Shown here: piece after piece, positions 1 to 9,594 of the stretch | Layout: every line of letters begins with the position of its first letter | Position numbering within the stretch: position 1 is the stretch's first letter | Assembly (NCBI RefSeq): GCF_021601385.1 | Contig: NZ_BQHO01000013.1 | Location: 62,001-126,000 of the forward strand | Direction: 5' to 3' | DNA length: 64,000 bases | DNA from: Pseudomonas parasichuanensis | GTDB lineage: Bacteria; Pseudomonadota; Gammaproteobacteria; Pseudomonadales; Pseudomonadaceae | Position numbers and translations under genes: made by a program | Notes under the pieces: generated by a model | The model's input: the letters and a program-made list of their open reading frames with translations, nothing else | Told to the model about the DNA's origin: nothing | Databases searched by the model: none

Positions 1-11
1 CATAGCTCGTG

Positions 12-104
12 GGGCCGCTGCGCGGCCCTTTCGCGACACAAGGCCGCTCCTACAGGGGCCGTCAGAAGCATGTGGGAGCCGGCTTGCCGGCGATAGGGCC
101 AGCA
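12..104. repeat. Two REP-type units upstream of pqqF
   Basis: Two single REP-like units lie side by side. One (about 12-56) is of the GGCCGC...TTTCGCGACA...GGCCGCTCCTAC type. The other (71-104) is of the TGTGGGAGCCGGCTTGCCGG type. Both motifs recur in most intergenic gaps of this window. The pqqF start lies 36 bases beyond the second unit. Confidence 0.7.
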
Positions 105-139
105 CAGACAACATCACCTCGGCGCGCTAGCATGACGCC

Positions 140-2455
140 ATGCCTGACACCACCCGCCACCTGACCCTCGCCAACGGCCTGCAGCTCACGCTGCGCCATG
201 CCCCGCGCCTCAAGCGCGCCGCTGCAGCCTTGCGGGTGCATGCCGGCAGCCATGACGCGCCAGCAAAGTGGCCGGGCCTGGCCCACTTCCTCGAACACCT
301 GTTCTTCCTCGGCAGCGCGCGCTATCCGTTGCAAGACGGCCTGATGCGCTACGTCCAGGCCCTGGGCGGCCAGGTGAATGCGAGCACCCGCGAGCGCACC
401 ACCGATTTCTTCTTCGAGGTGCCACCGCAGGCCCTGGCCGGGGGCCTGGAGCGCCTGTGCCAGATGCTCGCCGAGCCGGACCTCAGCCTGCAACGCCAGT
501 GCTCTGAGCGCGAGGTGATCCACGCCGAGTTCATCGCCTGGTCGCGCAGCCCGCAGTCACAGCACGCGTTCGCCCTGCTGCAGGCCGTGTCGCCGCGCCA
601 TCCGCTCAGTGGCTTCCACGCGGGCAACCGGCACAGCCTGCCGCTGCACAACCCGGCCTTCCAGCAAGCCCTGCGGCAGTTCCACCAGTGCTTCTATCAG
701 GGCGGCCAGATCACCTTGAGCCTGGCCGGGCCGCAGCCGCTGGACGTGCTGGAGCGACTGGGCAAGCAGGTCGGTGCGCTGTTCCGTGCGGGCTCACGAG
801 CACTGCAGCAACCCCCGCCTGCGCTGCTCGACGGGCCGCTACGGCCACCCGCAGCCGGCGGCACCCGCCACGACTTGCTGTTTGCCCATGAGGGCCTGCC
901 GCCTGCCGCGGAGCAGGCACTGGACATGCTCCTGACCTTGCTGACCGACAGCCGACCGGGCGGCTGGCTGGCCGATGCGCGTCAGCGCGGCTGGCTGCTG
1001 GGGTGCAAGGCGCAGTTGCTGCATGCCCATGCGGGCCAACTGCTTTGGCACATCGAGCTGAACCTGCCACCCGCGGCATCCTTGCGCACATCACAGGCGT
1101 TGCTGTACCGCTGGCTGGGGTTCATTCGCCGCCAGCCACTGCGATGCCTGAACGATGGCTTCGCCCAACTGCAGCAATGCCGGGAACAGACTGCCAGCGC
1201 CCTCGAGCTCGCCCGTCGCGACAGCAGCGGCCAGCCGTTCCATGGGCTCGACGAACAAGGCCTGAGCGCATTCGCCCGGCTGCTGGACGACTTGCCGCAC
1301 ACCCCCGGCGGCCGCTGGCAGCTGCCCCCGGCAGAGCCGCTGCTGGACACCTCGGTGCCCGGCAACCGTGCAGCGCTCCCCACAGGCTTGAGCGTCGACA
1401 ACAACCTGCCGCCTGCGCGTCAATTCGCCAGCCTGTACCTGCGCTGGCATATCCGCTCGCCGTTGCGCCAGCGCTTTCAAGCCATCCTCGAACGCGCCCT
1501 GCAACCCTTGCGCGAGCGCGCCGAACGGGTCGCCTTGCAACTGGCCTTCAACGCCAGTGGCGAGTATTGGCAGCTGCACGCGGCCGGCCAGCCGAGCGCC
1601 GTGATCAGGTGTATCGATGAGGCGCTCGCGCTCATGCGCACGCCGGCCGCGCAACACTGGCGTGCCGCAGCCCCCGCGCAATCCGCGCTGATCCCGATAC
1701 GCGCCCTGCTCAAGGCGCTCCCTGAGACGCTGCTGCCCGCGCAAGCGCAGCCGCAGCCATCCTGCATCCTGGAGCAGCCGCTGCTCGACACGCTCTGGCA
1801 ACAGGCCGATTGGCAAGGCCTGGCGGTGGGCTTCGACCCCGCGCAGCAGGGTGCCTTGGGCGCCGCGTTGCAGGGCGTCATGGGCCGCCCCGCGGCACGC
1901 CAGCCACTGCCGGCGATCATCGGCCGGCAGTGGCGCCAGGTCCCCACCCAGGGCAACGAACCCGCCCTGCTGCTGTTCTGCCCGCTGCCTGCCGCGCTGC
2001 AAGCCTGCGGCCGCCTGCTCGCGCAGTTGCTGCAGGGCCCGGTCTACCAGCGCCTGCGGGTTGAACTGCAACTAGGTTACGCCGTGTTCAGCGCCTTTCG
2101 TCAGGTCGAAGGCGTGGGCGGGCTGCTGTTCGGGGTGCAATCGCCTCACACCAGTCACACCCAGATCCTTGGGCATCTGCTGGCCCTGTTGAAGCAAGGC
2201 GTACCTGCAGACAACCGTGTTCGCCAACAACTTGCCGAGCAGTTCGACGAAGCCGCCATGGGCAATGCTGAAGTCGCGGAATGGGCCTGGCAGGCACATA
2301 TGGCGACACAAAATCCGGATCTGTCCTACATGAGCAGGGCTATCCTCACTGTCGAGCAAGACCAACTGAACACGCTGCTCCAGCAATTGATCGACGCCGA
2401 ACATGGCTGGTTGTGCCTGGCCAATGCCGCCGCCCCGGACGCTCAATGGCAGTGA
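140..2455 (+). CDS. pqqF: PqqF, M16-family zinc peptidase of PQQ biosynthesis
   Basis: 771-residue M16 (insulinase/pitrilysin) metallopeptidase. The family, with PqqG where present, cleaves the modified PqqA peptide to release the cross-linked Glu-Tyr during PQQ synthesis. The inverted zinc motif HxxEH is visible at H49-E52-H53 (HFLEHLFF). A downstream EREVIHAE segment supplies the third ligand, probably E130, 77 residues after H53 as in pitrilysin. The C-terminal half is the degenerate second M16 repeat with no zinc motif. The ATG at 140 follows a REP pair. The gene is followed 167 bases later by pqqA in the same direction, the arrangement usual in P. putida. No truncation or frameshift is seen. 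Confidence 0.93.
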   Translation: MPDTTRHLTLANGLQLTLRHAPRLKRAAAALRVHAGSHDAPAKWPGLAHFLEHLFFLGSARYPLQDGLMRYVQALGGQVNASTRERTTDFFFEVPPQALAGGLERLCQMLAEPDLSLQRQCSEREVIHAEFIAWSRSPQSQHAFALLQAVSPRHPLSGFHAGNRHSLPLHNPAFQQALRQFHQCFYQGGQITLSLAGPQPLDVLERLGKQVGALFRAGSRALQQPPPALLDGPLRPPAAGGTRHDLLFAHEGLPPAAEQALDMLLTLLTDSRPGGWLADARQRGWLLGCKAQLLHAHAGQLLWHIELNLPPAASLRTSQALLYRWLGFIRRQPLRCLNDGFAQLQQCREQTASALELARRDSSGQPFHGLDEQGLSAFARLLDDLPHTPGGRWQLPPAEPLLDTSVPGNRAALPTGLSVDNNLPPARQFASLYLRWHIRSPLRQRFQAILERALQPLRERAERVALQLAFNASGEYWQLHAAGQPSAVIRCIDEALALMRTPAAQHWRAAAPAQSALIPIRALLKALPETLLPAQAQPQPSCILEQPLLDTLWQQADWQGLAVGFDPAQQGALGAALQGVMGRPAARQPLPAIIGRQWRQVPTQGNEPALLLFCPLPAALQACGRLLAQLLQGPVYQRLRVELQLGYAVFSAFRQVEGVGGLLFGVQSPHTSHTQILGHLLALLKQGVPADNRVRQQLAEQFDEAAMGNAEVAEWAWQAHMATQNPDLSYMSRAILTVEQDQLNTLLQQLIDAEHGWLCLANAAAPDAQWQ

Positions 2456-2527
2456 TTTCAATGGATTGTTACCCGGAATGTAACGGCGCTTTTCGAAGAA
2501 TTAACCTTTCGGTACAAATTTTTCTTG

Positions 2528-2533
2528 TAAGAT
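2528..2533 (+). promoter_or_regulatory. Possible -10 element of a pqqA promoter
   Basis: TAAGAT sits about 90 bases before pqqA in an AT-rich patch that stands out from the GC-rich surroundings. No convincing -35 hexamer lies at the right distance, so an activator-dependent promoter or another position is possible. The call is inference from base composition and the hexamer only. Confidence 0.3.
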
Positions 2534-2622
2534 AGCGCAATCTCAGCCAATGGAACCTGCTGCCTCCAGCGGCACCCAAGGTATAGACCACTCACCCAAA
2601 CCCATCCGAAAGGAGACATCCC

Positions 2623-2694
2623 ATGTGGACCAAACCCGCTTACACCGACCTGCGTATCGGCTTCGAAGTCACCATGTACTTCGCCAGCCGCTAA
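2623..2694 (+). CDS. pqqA: PqqA, 23-residue precursor peptide of PQQ
   Basis: A 23-codon gene encoding [20 protein letters not shown] followed by ASR. The conserved Glu15 and Tyr19 (E-V-T-M-Y) are the two residues that PqqE cross-links and that become the PQQ skeleton. A strong ribosome site (AAGGAGA) lies upstream at about 2610. It is the first gene after pqqF and is followed by a hairpin that could let pqqA be expressed in excess of pqqBCDE. The gene is too short for most gene finders but is unambiguous here from its sequence and position. Confidence 0.97.
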   Translation: MWTKPAYTDLRIGFEVTMYFASR

Positions 2695-2710
2695 GCATCA
2701 GCGCGGTTCG

Positions 2711-2742
2711 ACGCCTCGGCCAGCCGGGGCGTTGTTGTTTTT
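2711..2742 (+). terminator. Hairpin and T-rich tail between pqqA and pqqB
   Basis: The arms ACGCCTCGGC and GCCGGGGCGT pair with a single G-T wobble and are followed by TTGTTGTTTTT. It is probably a partial terminator that attenuates pqqB-E relative to pqqA. A strong pqqA transcript with read-through is known in other PQQ producers; its use here is inferred. Confidence 0.6.
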
Positions 2743-2771
2743 CGGATACGCTTTTCGGCTAGAGGGCAGCC

Positions 2772-3683
2772 ATGTACATCCAGATTCTCGGTTCCGCCGC
2801 CGGTGGTGGGTTCCCCCAATGGAACTGCAACTGCGCCAACTGCAAGGGCTACCGTGACGGCAGCTTGCGCGCGACGGCGCGTACCCAGTCGTCGATCGCC
2901 CTGTCCGACGACGGCGAGCACTGGATCCTGTGCAACGCCTCGCCGGACATCCGTGCCCAACTACAGGCCTTTGCGCCAATGCAGCCGGCCCGTGCCCTGC
3001 GCGACACCGGCATCGACGCGATCGTTTTGCTGGACAGCCAGATCGACCACACCACCGGCCTGCTCAGCCTGCGCGAAGGCTGCCCGCACAAGGTGTGGTG
3101 CACCGACATGGTCCACCAGGACCTGACCACCGGCTTCCCGCTGTTCACCATGCTCAGCCACTGGAACGGTGGCCTTCAGTGGAACCGCATCGAGCTCGAA
3201 GGCAGCTTCGTCATCGACGCCTGCCCGAACCTGCGCTTCACCCCCTTCCCCCTGCGCAGCGCCGCGCCACCCTACTCGCCGCACCGTTTCGACCCGCACC
3301 CGGGCGACAACCTGGGGCTGCTGGTGGAGGACACCCGCACCGGCGGCAAGCTGTTCTATGCCCCAGGCCTGGGCCAGGTCGACGACAAGCTGTTGCAGAT
3401 GATGCACGGCGCCGATTGCCTGCTGGTGGACGGCACCCTGTGGGAGGATGATGAAATGCAGCGCCGCGGTGTCGGCACCCGCACCGGCCGTGAGATGGGC
3501 CACCTGGCGCAGAATGGCCCAGGCGGCATGCTCGAAGTGCTGGACGGCTTCCCGCGCCAGCGCAAGGTGCTTATCCACATCAACAACACCAACCCGATCC
3601 TCGACGAAGACTCGCCGGAACGGGCCGAGGTGCAGCGCCGGGGTGTGGAAGTGGCCTTCGACGGCATGAGTATCGAATTGTGA
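2772..3683 (+). CDS. pqqB: PqqB, metallo-beta-lactamase-fold PQQ biosynthesis protein
   Basis: 303-residue cytoplasmic protein of the metallo-beta-lactamase fold, the usual size for PqqB. In studied PqqB proteins an iron-dependent hydroxylation of the Glu-Tyr intermediate has been proposed. The N terminus shows [13 protein letters not shown] and a CxCxxC zinc site (C19, C21, C24), and a DSQIDHTTG segment is present. The ATG at 2772 lies 77 bases after the pqqA stop, beyond the putative attenuator. It is co-directional with the rest of the pqq genes, but a REP palindrome separates it from pqqC. Confidence 0.96.
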   Translation: MYIQILGSAAGGGFPQWNCNCANCKGYRDGSLRATARTQSSIALSDDGEHWILCNASPDIRAQLQAFAPMQPARALRDTGIDAIVLLDSQIDHTTGLLSLREGCPHKVWCTDMVHQDLTTGFPLFTMLSHWNGGLQWNRIELEGSFVIDACPNLRFTPFPLRSAAPPYSPHRFDPHPGDNLGLLVEDTRTGGKLFYAPGLGQVDDKLLQMMHGADCLLVDGTLWEDDEMQRRGVGTRTGREMGHLAQNGPGGMLEVLDGFPRQRKVLIHINNTNPILDEDSPERAEVQRRGVEVAFDGMSIEL

Positions 3684-3700
3684 AGGCACCGCACGAGCCC

Positions 3701-3772
3701 TGTGGGAGTGGGTTCACCCGCGAATGCGGCAGTAATTGCACCGAAGCATTCGCGGGTAAACCCGCTCCCACA
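3701..3772. repeat. REP inverted pair between pqqB and pqqC
   Basis: Inverted arms of 27 bases (3701-3727 and 3746-3772) of the TGTGGGAG...ACCCGCGAA type with a few mismatches. They form a BIME-like hairpin inside the pqq gene cluster and could affect mRNA stability or read-through from pqqB into pqqC. Confidence 0.85.
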
Positions 3773-3806
3773 AGGGCCGATGGTTCATTCCAAGGGAGTG
3801 CGCTGA

Positions 3807-4562
3807 ATGAATGACGCAACACCGATGTCCCCTGCCGAGTTCGAGCAGGCCCTGCGCGCCAAGGGCGCCTATTACCACATCCATCACCCCTATCACGTGG
3901 CGATGTACCAGGGCCGCGCCAGCCGCGAACAGATCCAGGGCTGGGTAGCCAACCGCTTCTACTACCAGGTCAACATCCCGATGAAGGATGCCGCGATCCT
4001 GGCCAACTGCCCGGACCGCGAAGTGCGCCGCGAGTGGATCCAGCGCCTGCTCGACCACGACGGCGCCCCTGGCGAGGACGGCGGCATCGAGGCCTGGCTA
4101 CGCCTGGGCCAGGCCGTGGGCCTGGACCCGGACCAGCTGCGCAGCCAGGAACTGGTGCTGCCCGGCGTGCGCTTTGCCGTCGACGCCTACGTCAACTTCG
4201 CCCGCCGCGCCAGTTGGCAAGAGGCCGCCAGCAGCTCGCTGACCGAACTGTTCGCCCCGCAGATCCACCAGTCGCGGCTGGACAGCTGGCCGCAGCACTA
4301 CCCGTGGATCGACCCGGCCGGCTATGAATACTTCCGCACCCGCCTGGGCCAGGCCCGCCGCGATGTGGAGCATGGCCTGGCGATCACCCTGCAGCACTAC
4401 ACCACCCGTGCCGGGCAGGAGCGCATGCTTCAGATCCTGCAGTTCAAGCTGGATATCCTCTGGAGCATGCTCGACGCCATGAGCATGGCCTATGAACTGA
4501 ACCGCCCGCCCTATCACAGCGTCACGGCTGAACGGGTCTGGCACAAGGGGATCGCACTATGA
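3807..4562 (+). CDS. pqqC: PqqC, pyrroloquinoline-quinone synthase
   Basis: 251-residue cofactorless oxidase. The family carries out the last step, ring closure and eight-electron oxidation of AHQQ to PQQ. It has the all-helical haem-oxygenase-like fold, with the typical motifs YYHIHHPYH near the N terminus, [13 protein letters not shown], and a C-terminal ALNRPPYHS-type region. The ATG at 3807 has GGGAG upstream. Its end overlaps the pqqD start (ATGA at 4559-4562), so the two are translationally coupled. Confidence 0.97.
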   Translation: MNDATPMSPAEFEQALRAKGAYYHIHHPYHVAMYQGRASREQIQGWVANRFYYQVNIPMKDAAILANCPDREVRREWIQRLLDHDGAPGEDGGIEAWLRLGQAVGLDPDQLRSQELVLPGVRFAVDAYVNFARRASWQEAASSSLTELFAPQIHQSRLDSWPQHYPWIDPAGYEYFRTRLGQARRDVEHGLAITLQHYTTRAGQERMLQILQFKLDILWSMLDAMSMAYELNRPPYHSVTAERVWHKGIAL

Positions 4563-4834
4563 GCTTCAATCGTGAACAGGTGCCCGCCTGGCGCCCCGGC
4601 TACCGTTTCCAGTACGAGCCGGCGCAGAAGGGCCATGTGCTGCTGTACCCCGAAGGCATGATCAAGCTCAACGACAGCGCCGGCCTGATCGGCGGGCTGG
4701 TCGATGGCCAACGCAGCGTTGCGGCGATCATCCGCGAGCTTGAACAGCAGTTCCCCGGTGTGCCCGAAGTCGCCGACGATATCGAGCAATTCATGGAGGT
4801 GGCCCGTGCCGAACACTGGATCACCCTCGCCTGA
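4559..4834 (+). CDS. pqqD: PqqD, PqqA-binding peptide chaperone
   Basis: 91-residue RiPP recognition element. PqqD binds PqqA and presents it to the radical-SAM enzyme PqqE. The sequence contains the usual core around [20 protein letters not shown] and the D-G-Q-R-S segment. It overlaps pqqC by 4 bases and pqqE by 29 bases, which fits equal production of a PqqD-PqqE complex. Confidence 0.96.
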   Translation: MSFNREQVPAWRPGYRFQYEPAQKGHVLLYPEGMIKLNDSAGLIGGLVDGQRSVAAIIRELEQQFPGVPEVADDIEQFMEVARAEHWITLA

Positions 4835-5954
4835 GGTACCGGTCGGCCTGCCCTTGTGGCTGCTGGCCGAGCTCACCTACCGCTGCCCGCTGCAGTGCCC
4901 GTACTGCTCCAACCCGCTGGACTTCGCCGAGCAGGGCAAGGAGCTGACCACCGAGCAGTGGTTCAAGGTGATGGCCGAAGCCCGCGAGCTGGGCGCTGCG
5001 CAGATCGGCTTTTCGGGTGGCGAGCCGCTGGTGCGCCAGGACCTTGCCGAACTGATCGGCGAAGCACGGCGCCTGGGTTACTACACCAACCTGATCACCT
5101 CCGGCATCGGCCTGACCGAACAGAAGATCGCTGCCTTCAAGCAGGCCGGGCTGGACCATATCCAGATCAGTTTCCAGGCCAGCGACGAGCAGGTGAACAA
5201 CCTGCTGGCCGGCTCGAAGAAGGCCTTCGCGCAGAAGCTGGCGATGGCCCGGGCAGTGAAGGCCCACGGCTACCCGATGGTGCTCAACTTCGTCACCCAT
5301 CGGCACAACATCGACAAGATCGACCGCATCATCGAGCTGTGCATCGCCCTGGAAGCCGACTTCGTCGAACTCGCCACCTGCCAGTTCTACGGCTGGGCGC
5401 AGCTCAACCGCCTGGGCCTGCTGCCCACCCGTGAGCAACTGGAGCGGGCCGAGCGCATCACCAACGAATACCGCGCCAAACTCAAGGCCGAAGGCCACCC
5501 CTGCAAGCTGATCTTCGTCACCCCGGACTACTACGAAGAGCGCCCCAAAGCCTGCATGAACGGCTGGGGCAGCCTGTTCCTGACCATCACCCCCGACGGT
5601 ACCGCCCTGCCGTGCCATGGCGCGCGCCAGTTGCCGGTGCAGTTCCCCAATGTGCGCGAGCATGACCTGCGGCACATCTGGTACGACTCGTTCGGCTTCA
5701 ACCGCTTCCGCGGTTATGACTGGATGCCCGAACCCTGCCGCTCGTGCGACGAGAAGGAAAAGGACTTCGGCGGCTGCCGCTGCCAGGCGTTCATGCTCAC
5801 CGGCGATGCCAGCAAGGCCGACCCTGTGTGCGGCAAATCGCCGGACCACGGCATCATCCTCAAGGCCCGCGAGGAGGCCGAGCACGCCACCCTTGCCATC
5901 GAAGAGCTGACCTTCCGCAATGAGCGCAACTCCCATGTCATCGCCCGCGGCTGA
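4806..5954 (+). CDS. pqqE: PqqE, radical-SAM PqqA peptide cyclase
   Basis: Radical-SAM enzyme that forms the carbon-carbon bond between Glu and Tyr of PqqA. The open frame extends upstream, but the best start is the GTG at 4806. It has GGAGGT at 4795-4800 with 5-base spacing and gives 382 residues, the normal length. The SAM cluster motif is C27-C31-C34 (CPLQCPYC). A C-terminal SPASM region with clustered cysteines follows ([33 protein letters not shown]). The start lies inside pqqD, and the end overlaps the start of the next gene by 35 bases. Confidence 0.96.
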   Translation: MPNTGSPSPEVPVGLPLWLLAELTYRCPLQCPYCSNPLDFAEQGKELTTEQWFKVMAEARELGAAQIGFSGGEPLVRQDLAELIGEARRLGYYTNLITSGIGLTEQKIAAFKQAGLDHIQISFQASDEQVNNLLAGSKKAFAQKLAMARAVKAHGYPMVLNFVTHRHNIDKIDRIIELCIALEADFVELATCQFYGWAQLNRLGLLPTREQLERAERITNEYRAKLKAEGHPCKLIFVTPDYYEERPKACMNGWGSLFLTITPDGTALPCHGARQLPVQFPNVREHDLRHIWYDSFGFNRFRGYDWMPEPCRSCDEKEKDFGGCRCQAFMLTGDASKADPVCGKSPDHGIILKAREEAEHATLAIEELTFRNERNSHVIARG

Positions 5955-7743
5955 GTTCAGCGCTGCGCAGGCGGTGGCCGCCGGTACCGATTTCGCCGAG
6001 CTCAAGGCCGGTGAGCAGGGGGTGTTCTGGAATGAGTACCGCCCGGCCGATGGCGCTTGCCGTATCTGGCACTGGCGCGATCAACAGGCGCACTGCCTCA
6101 CCCCCGATGGATTCAGTGTGCGCAGCCGGGTGTACGAGTACGGTGGCGGCAGCTTCTGCCTCGCAGGGGATGGCCTGGCGTTCGTCAACGAGAACGATCA
6201 GCAGGTCTATCTCCAGGCGCTCGATGGCACGCCACCGCACAGGCTGACCCAGCACACCGATTGCCGTTATGGCGACCTGTTGTGGCACGAGGGCGAGGTG
6301 CTGGCGGTCGAGGAGCGCCAAGGCGCCCACGTCGAACACCGCTTGGTTGCCCTTGCCGAAGGCCGGCGCGATGTGCTCGCCGAAGGGGCCGACTTCTATG
6401 CCACACCGGCCATCAGCGCCGATGGCGGCCGCCTGGCCTGGATTGAATGGGACCGCCCGCATCAGCCCTGGACCGTCACCCGCTTGATGTGCCGCGAACG
6501 CGACGCAAACGGTGCGTGGGGGGTGCCACGCTGCATCGCCGGGGGAGGAGAGTCGCTGCAACAACCGCGCTTCGATGCCCAGGGCCGCTTGTATTGCCTG
6601 TCTGACCTCGACGGCTATTGGCAGCCCTGGGGCGAGGTCGATGGACGCTGGCAGCGCCTGCCCTCGGCAAGCGCCGACCACGCCGCGGCCCCCTGGCAAC
6701 TGGGGCCCTGCACCTGGCTGGCGCTTGGCCCGCAAAGCTACCTGGCGAGCTGGTTCGAGGACGGTTTCGGCCAGCTCGGTCTACTTAGCGAAACGGGCGA
6801 GATGGCGCGTTACGCCAGCGCCTATACGCGCTTTCGCAGCCTGGCCATGGATGCCGGGCATGTCTACGCCATCGCCGCGTCGCCGATCAGCCCGCCGGCG
6901 GTGATTGCCATCGACCGCAGCAGCCATGAGGTCCGGGTACTGGCTGGCGGTGCCGAAGTACTGCCCGCCGTGCATATCAGCACCCCGCAGCCGATCCGCT
7001 ATGCCAGCGGCGATGGCGTGGCCCACGGCTTCTTCTACCCCGCCATGGCCGGTGGCACACCGTCACCGCTGCTGGTGTTCATCCACGGCGGCCCGACCTC
7101 GGCCTGCTACCCGGTGCTCGACCCGCGCATCCAGTACTGGACCCAGCGCGGTTTCGCCGTCGCCGACCTCAACTACCGCGGCAGCAGCGGCTATGGCCGT
7201 GCCTACCGCCAGGCCTTGCACCTGCGCTGGGGCGAGAGCGACGTGGAGGATGCCTGCGCGGTGGTCGCCCACCTTGCATCGCGGGGCCTGATCGACCCGA
7301 GCCAGGCCTTTATCCGGGGCGGCAGCGCCGGTGGCTATACCACCTTGTGCGCCTTGGCGTTCCACGAGGTGTTCCGTGCAGGTGCCAGCCTGTATGGCGT
7401 CAGCGACCCCGAGGCCCTGGGCCGTGCGACCCACAAGTTCGAGGGCGACTACCTCGACTGGTTGATCGGCGACCCGCTGCGCGATGCCGAACGTTATCGC
7501 CAGCGCACACCGCTGCTGCACGCCGAGCGGATCAAAGTGCCGGTGATCTTCTTCCAGGGCGAGCTGGACGCGGTGGTGGTGCCGGAGCAGACCCGCAGCA
7601 TGCTCGACGCCCTCAGGGCCAATGGCATCGAGGCCAAGGGGCATTTCTATCCCGGCGAGCGCCATGGGTTCCGCCAGGCGGCGAACCTGGCGCATGCGCT
7701 GGAGGAGGAGTGGAAGTTCTATTGCAGGGTTCTGGCGCAGTAG
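5920..7743 (+). CDS. S9-family (prolyl oligopeptidase-like) peptidase of the pqq cluster
   Basis: 607-residue serine peptidase with an N-terminal beta-propeller and a C-terminal alpha/beta-hydrolase domain. The catalytic residues are S469 (GGSAGG), D550 (GELDAVVVP) and H582 (GERHGF). No signal peptide is visible, so it is probably cytoplasmic. It overlaps pqqE by 35 bases; a second ATG at 5935 is a possible alternative start. The overlap suggests co-translation and a role in handling PQQ peptide intermediates or leader fragments, but that is inferred from position only. The protease fold and triad are clear. Confidence 0.9.
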   Translation: MSATPMSSPAAEFSAAQAVAAGTDFAELKAGEQGVFWNEYRPADGACRIWHWRDQQAHCLTPDGFSVRSRVYEYGGGSFCLAGDGLAFVNENDQQVYLQALDGTPPHRLTQHTDCRYGDLLWHEGEVLAVEERQGAHVEHRLVALAEGRRDVLAEGADFYATPAISADGGRLAWIEWDRPHQPWTVTRLMCRERDANGAWGVPRCIAGGGESLQQPRFDAQGRLYCLSDLDGYWQPWGEVDGRWQRLPSASADHAAAPWQLGPCTWLALGPQSYLASWFEDGFGQLGLLSETGEMARYASAYTRFRSLAMDAGHVYAIAASPISPPAVIAIDRSSHEVRVLAGGAEVLPAVHISTPQPIRYASGDGVAHGFFYPAMAGGTPSPLLVFIHGGPTSACYPVLDPRIQYWTQRGFAVADLNYRGSSGYGRAYRQALHLRWGESDVEDACAVVAHLASRGLIDPSQAFIRGGSAGGYTTLCALAFHEVFRAGASLYGVSDPEALGRATHKFEGDYLDWLIGDPLRDAERYRQRTPLLHAERIKVPVIFFQGELDAVVVPEQTRSMLDALRANGIEAKGHFYPGERHGFRQAANLAHALEEEWKFYCRVLAQ

Positions 7744-7783
7744 GGCACTGGAGCCGCTCGGTGCAGGAGCGGCCCCAAACGGC

Positions 7784-7942
7784 TCACCGCTTGGCGATGA
7801 TGTACACCGCATGCACGATGCCCGGAATGTACCCCAGCAAGGTCAGCAGGATGTTCAGCCAGAACGCCCCACCGAAACCCACCTGGAGGAACACCCCCAG
7901 TGGCGGCAGGATGATGGCGATGATGATGCGGATGAAGTCCAT
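7784..7942 (-). CDS. Pmp3/YqaE-family micro-membrane protein
   Basis: 52-residue protein beginning MDFIRIIIAIILPPLGVFLQ and ending HAVYIIAKR. It has two hydrophobic helices separated by a short G-F-G-G turn, the signature of the UPF0057/Pmp3 (YqaE) family of small inner-membrane proteins linked to membrane potential and salt stress. The ATG at 7942 has a purine-rich AAGGAGC site upstream. It is convergent with the S9 peptidase. The function in bacteria is not well defined. Confidence 0.88.
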   Translation of the reverse strand: MDFIRIIIAIILPPLGVFLQVGFGGAFWLNILLTLLGYIPGIVHAVYIIAKR

Positions 7943-8106
7943 GCGAAACGCTCCTTGATGGGTTTCAACAAAGACTAGCTACGCCGCGCAGTGGTTCCAT
8001 CACTGAACGCCAGGCAAAAAAAACGCCCCGAGCCAAACACTACAGGCCAAGGGCGATGCGCAGAAACGCGAGACGGTTCGTTGAATTCGTTACGCCGGGT
8101 GGCCGG

Positions 8107-9384
8107 TCAGGCCGGCACCTCGCGGCGGTTGCTTTGCTGGGCGTGCAAACGGGCGAAGGCGCGGGCCAGGCGCAGGAGCATTTCGTCGATGTTGCCCTTG
8201 CTCACGGTCAATGCCGGGGACAGGCGCACCACATCGGCCTGCGGCGCGTTGAGCAGCAGCCCTTCATGCAGCGCGGCCTCCACCAGTGCTGCGGCGGTGT
8301 CTTCACGCAACTGCAGGCCCCACAGCAGGCCCTGGCCGCGCACTTCACCCTGGCCATAACGCCCTGCCAGCCGGCTGAGGCCGTCGCGCAGGTGCCGGCC
8401 GCTGTCCTGCACCTGCTCGAAGAAGCCCGGCTCCAGCACGGTCTGCAACACGGCAAGCCCGGCGGCAGTCATCAGCGCATTGCCGTGGTGGCTGCCTTCC
8501 AACTCGCCGGGTTCGGCGCAGCAGGCCGAGCCTCGGGCCAGCAGCGCCGCCAGTGGCACACCGCCGCCCAGGCCCTTGCCCAGGGTGACGATGTCGGCCC
8601 GCACGCCGTAGGTGTGTTCCGCCAGCAGCGCACCGCAACGCCCTACGCCGGTTTGTACCTCGTCGAGGATCAGCAGGATGCCCAGCTCTCGGCACAGCTG
8701 CTCGACGCCCTTGAGGTACTCACGAGTGGCGGGGATCACGCCGGCCTCGCCCTGGATCGGCTCGAGCATGATCGCCACGGTGCGCGAGTCCACCGCCGCA
8801 TGCAGCGCGGCCAGGTCGTTGAACGGCACCTTGCTGAAGCCCGGCAGGCCCGGCTCGCAGCGGTTGCACGGCAGCGGGTCGGAGGCCGCCAGCGCCCCCA
8901 GGCTTCGCCCGTGGCAGCCTTGGCTGGCGGTAATGATGTGGTAGGCGCCGTTGCGGTGCAGTTGGCCCCACTTGCGTGCCAGCTTGATCGCGCCTTCGCA
9001 GGCCTCGGCACCGCTGTTGAGCAGGTAGGCCTGATCACTGCCGGTGCTCTGGCACAGGAGCTCGACCAGCTTGAGCAGGCTACGGCTATGGAAGCCCGCG
9101 CCCGGGTTGATCAATGCCTGGGCCTGGTTGCCCAACGCCTTGACCAGCACACTCGGGCTGTGGCCGAGGCTGTTGACCGCACTGCCTTGGGTGAAATCCA
9201 GGTAGGCGTGCCCTTCGCTGTCCCACAGCCAGGAGCCCTGGCCGCGCACGAAAACCTGCGGCGCACGCTCGCTGCCGGGCATCAGCCGTCCGCGGGAAAG
9301 CTGTGCCGTAGCAGGCTCGGGCGCCGGGGCACGCTTGGGCGCGGCCACGGCAGGGGCCGGGCGGCGCAGGTTGAACAGGTTCAT
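8107..9384 (-). CDS. Class III PLP aminotransferase (acetylornithine/diamine aminotransferase-like)
   Basis: 425 residues from the ATG at 9384, chosen because GGAG precedes it; the frame is open further upstream. This fold-type I PLP enzyme has LLNSGAEACEGAIKLAR, the DEVQTGVGR loop and the Schiff-base lysine K270 in TLGKGLGGG. Class III members transfer an omega-amino group from acetylornithine, ornithine, GABA or diamines. The substrate cannot be fixed from sequence, and this gene is not near arg genes. The first 30 residues are a proline/alanine-rich extension. It is divergent from a LysR regulator with a dyad in the shared spacer, so it is the likely regulatory target. Confidence 0.85.
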   Translation of the reverse strand: MNLFNLRRPAPAVAAPKRAPAPEPATAQLSRGRLMPGSERAPQVFVRGQGSWLWDSEGHAYLDFTQGSAVNSLGHSPSVLVKALGNQAQALINPGAGFHSRSLLKLVELLCQSTGSDQAYLLNSGAEACEGAIKLARKWGQLHRNGAYHIITASQGCHGRSLGALAASDPLPCNRCEPGLPGFSKVPFNDLAALHAAVDSRTVAIMLEPIQGEAGVIPATREYLKGVEQLCRELGILLILDEVQTGVGRCGALLAEHTYGVRADIVTLGKGLGGGVPLAALLARGSACCAEPGELEGSHHGNALMTAAGLAVLQTVLEPGFFEQVQDSGRHLRDGLSRLAGRYGQGEVRGQGLLWGLQLREDTAAALVEAALHEGLLLNAPQADVVRLSPALTVSKGNIDEMLLRLARAFARLHAQQSNRREVPA

Positions 9385-9441
9385 CAGGGCTCCAGCCATT
9401 CGCGGTCGGCGGCGGTCAAGGCCTCCGGACGAGTGCCGGAC

Positions 9442-9465
9442 TTGATATTTTGCCTTGCCTATCAA
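9442..9465. promoter_or_regulatory. LysR-type dyad in the aminotransferase/LysR spacer
   Basis: TTGATA (9442-9447) and TATCAA (9460-9465) form a perfect 6-base inverted repeat around a 12-base spacer, matching the T-N11-A style of LysR operators. It lies 58 bases before the aminotransferase start and 130 before the LysR gene. That is a normal place for a divergent LysR recognition site. Binding is inferred. Confidence 0.5.
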
Positions 9466-9594
9466 AAGTGTTTTTCATCCGGGGTAACAATCGCGTCGAC
9501 GATCGCTGTAACCCACCGGAATACGGCGATAGACTAGGCGCCGGGGCGCTTCGGGGCCATTTGGTTTTTTCAGCTTTTTCGATAAGTATTGCTT

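Noticed and set aside
8056-9537. 493-codon plus-strand frame opposite the aminotransferase
   Set aside because: Antisense shadow; no motif or start site.
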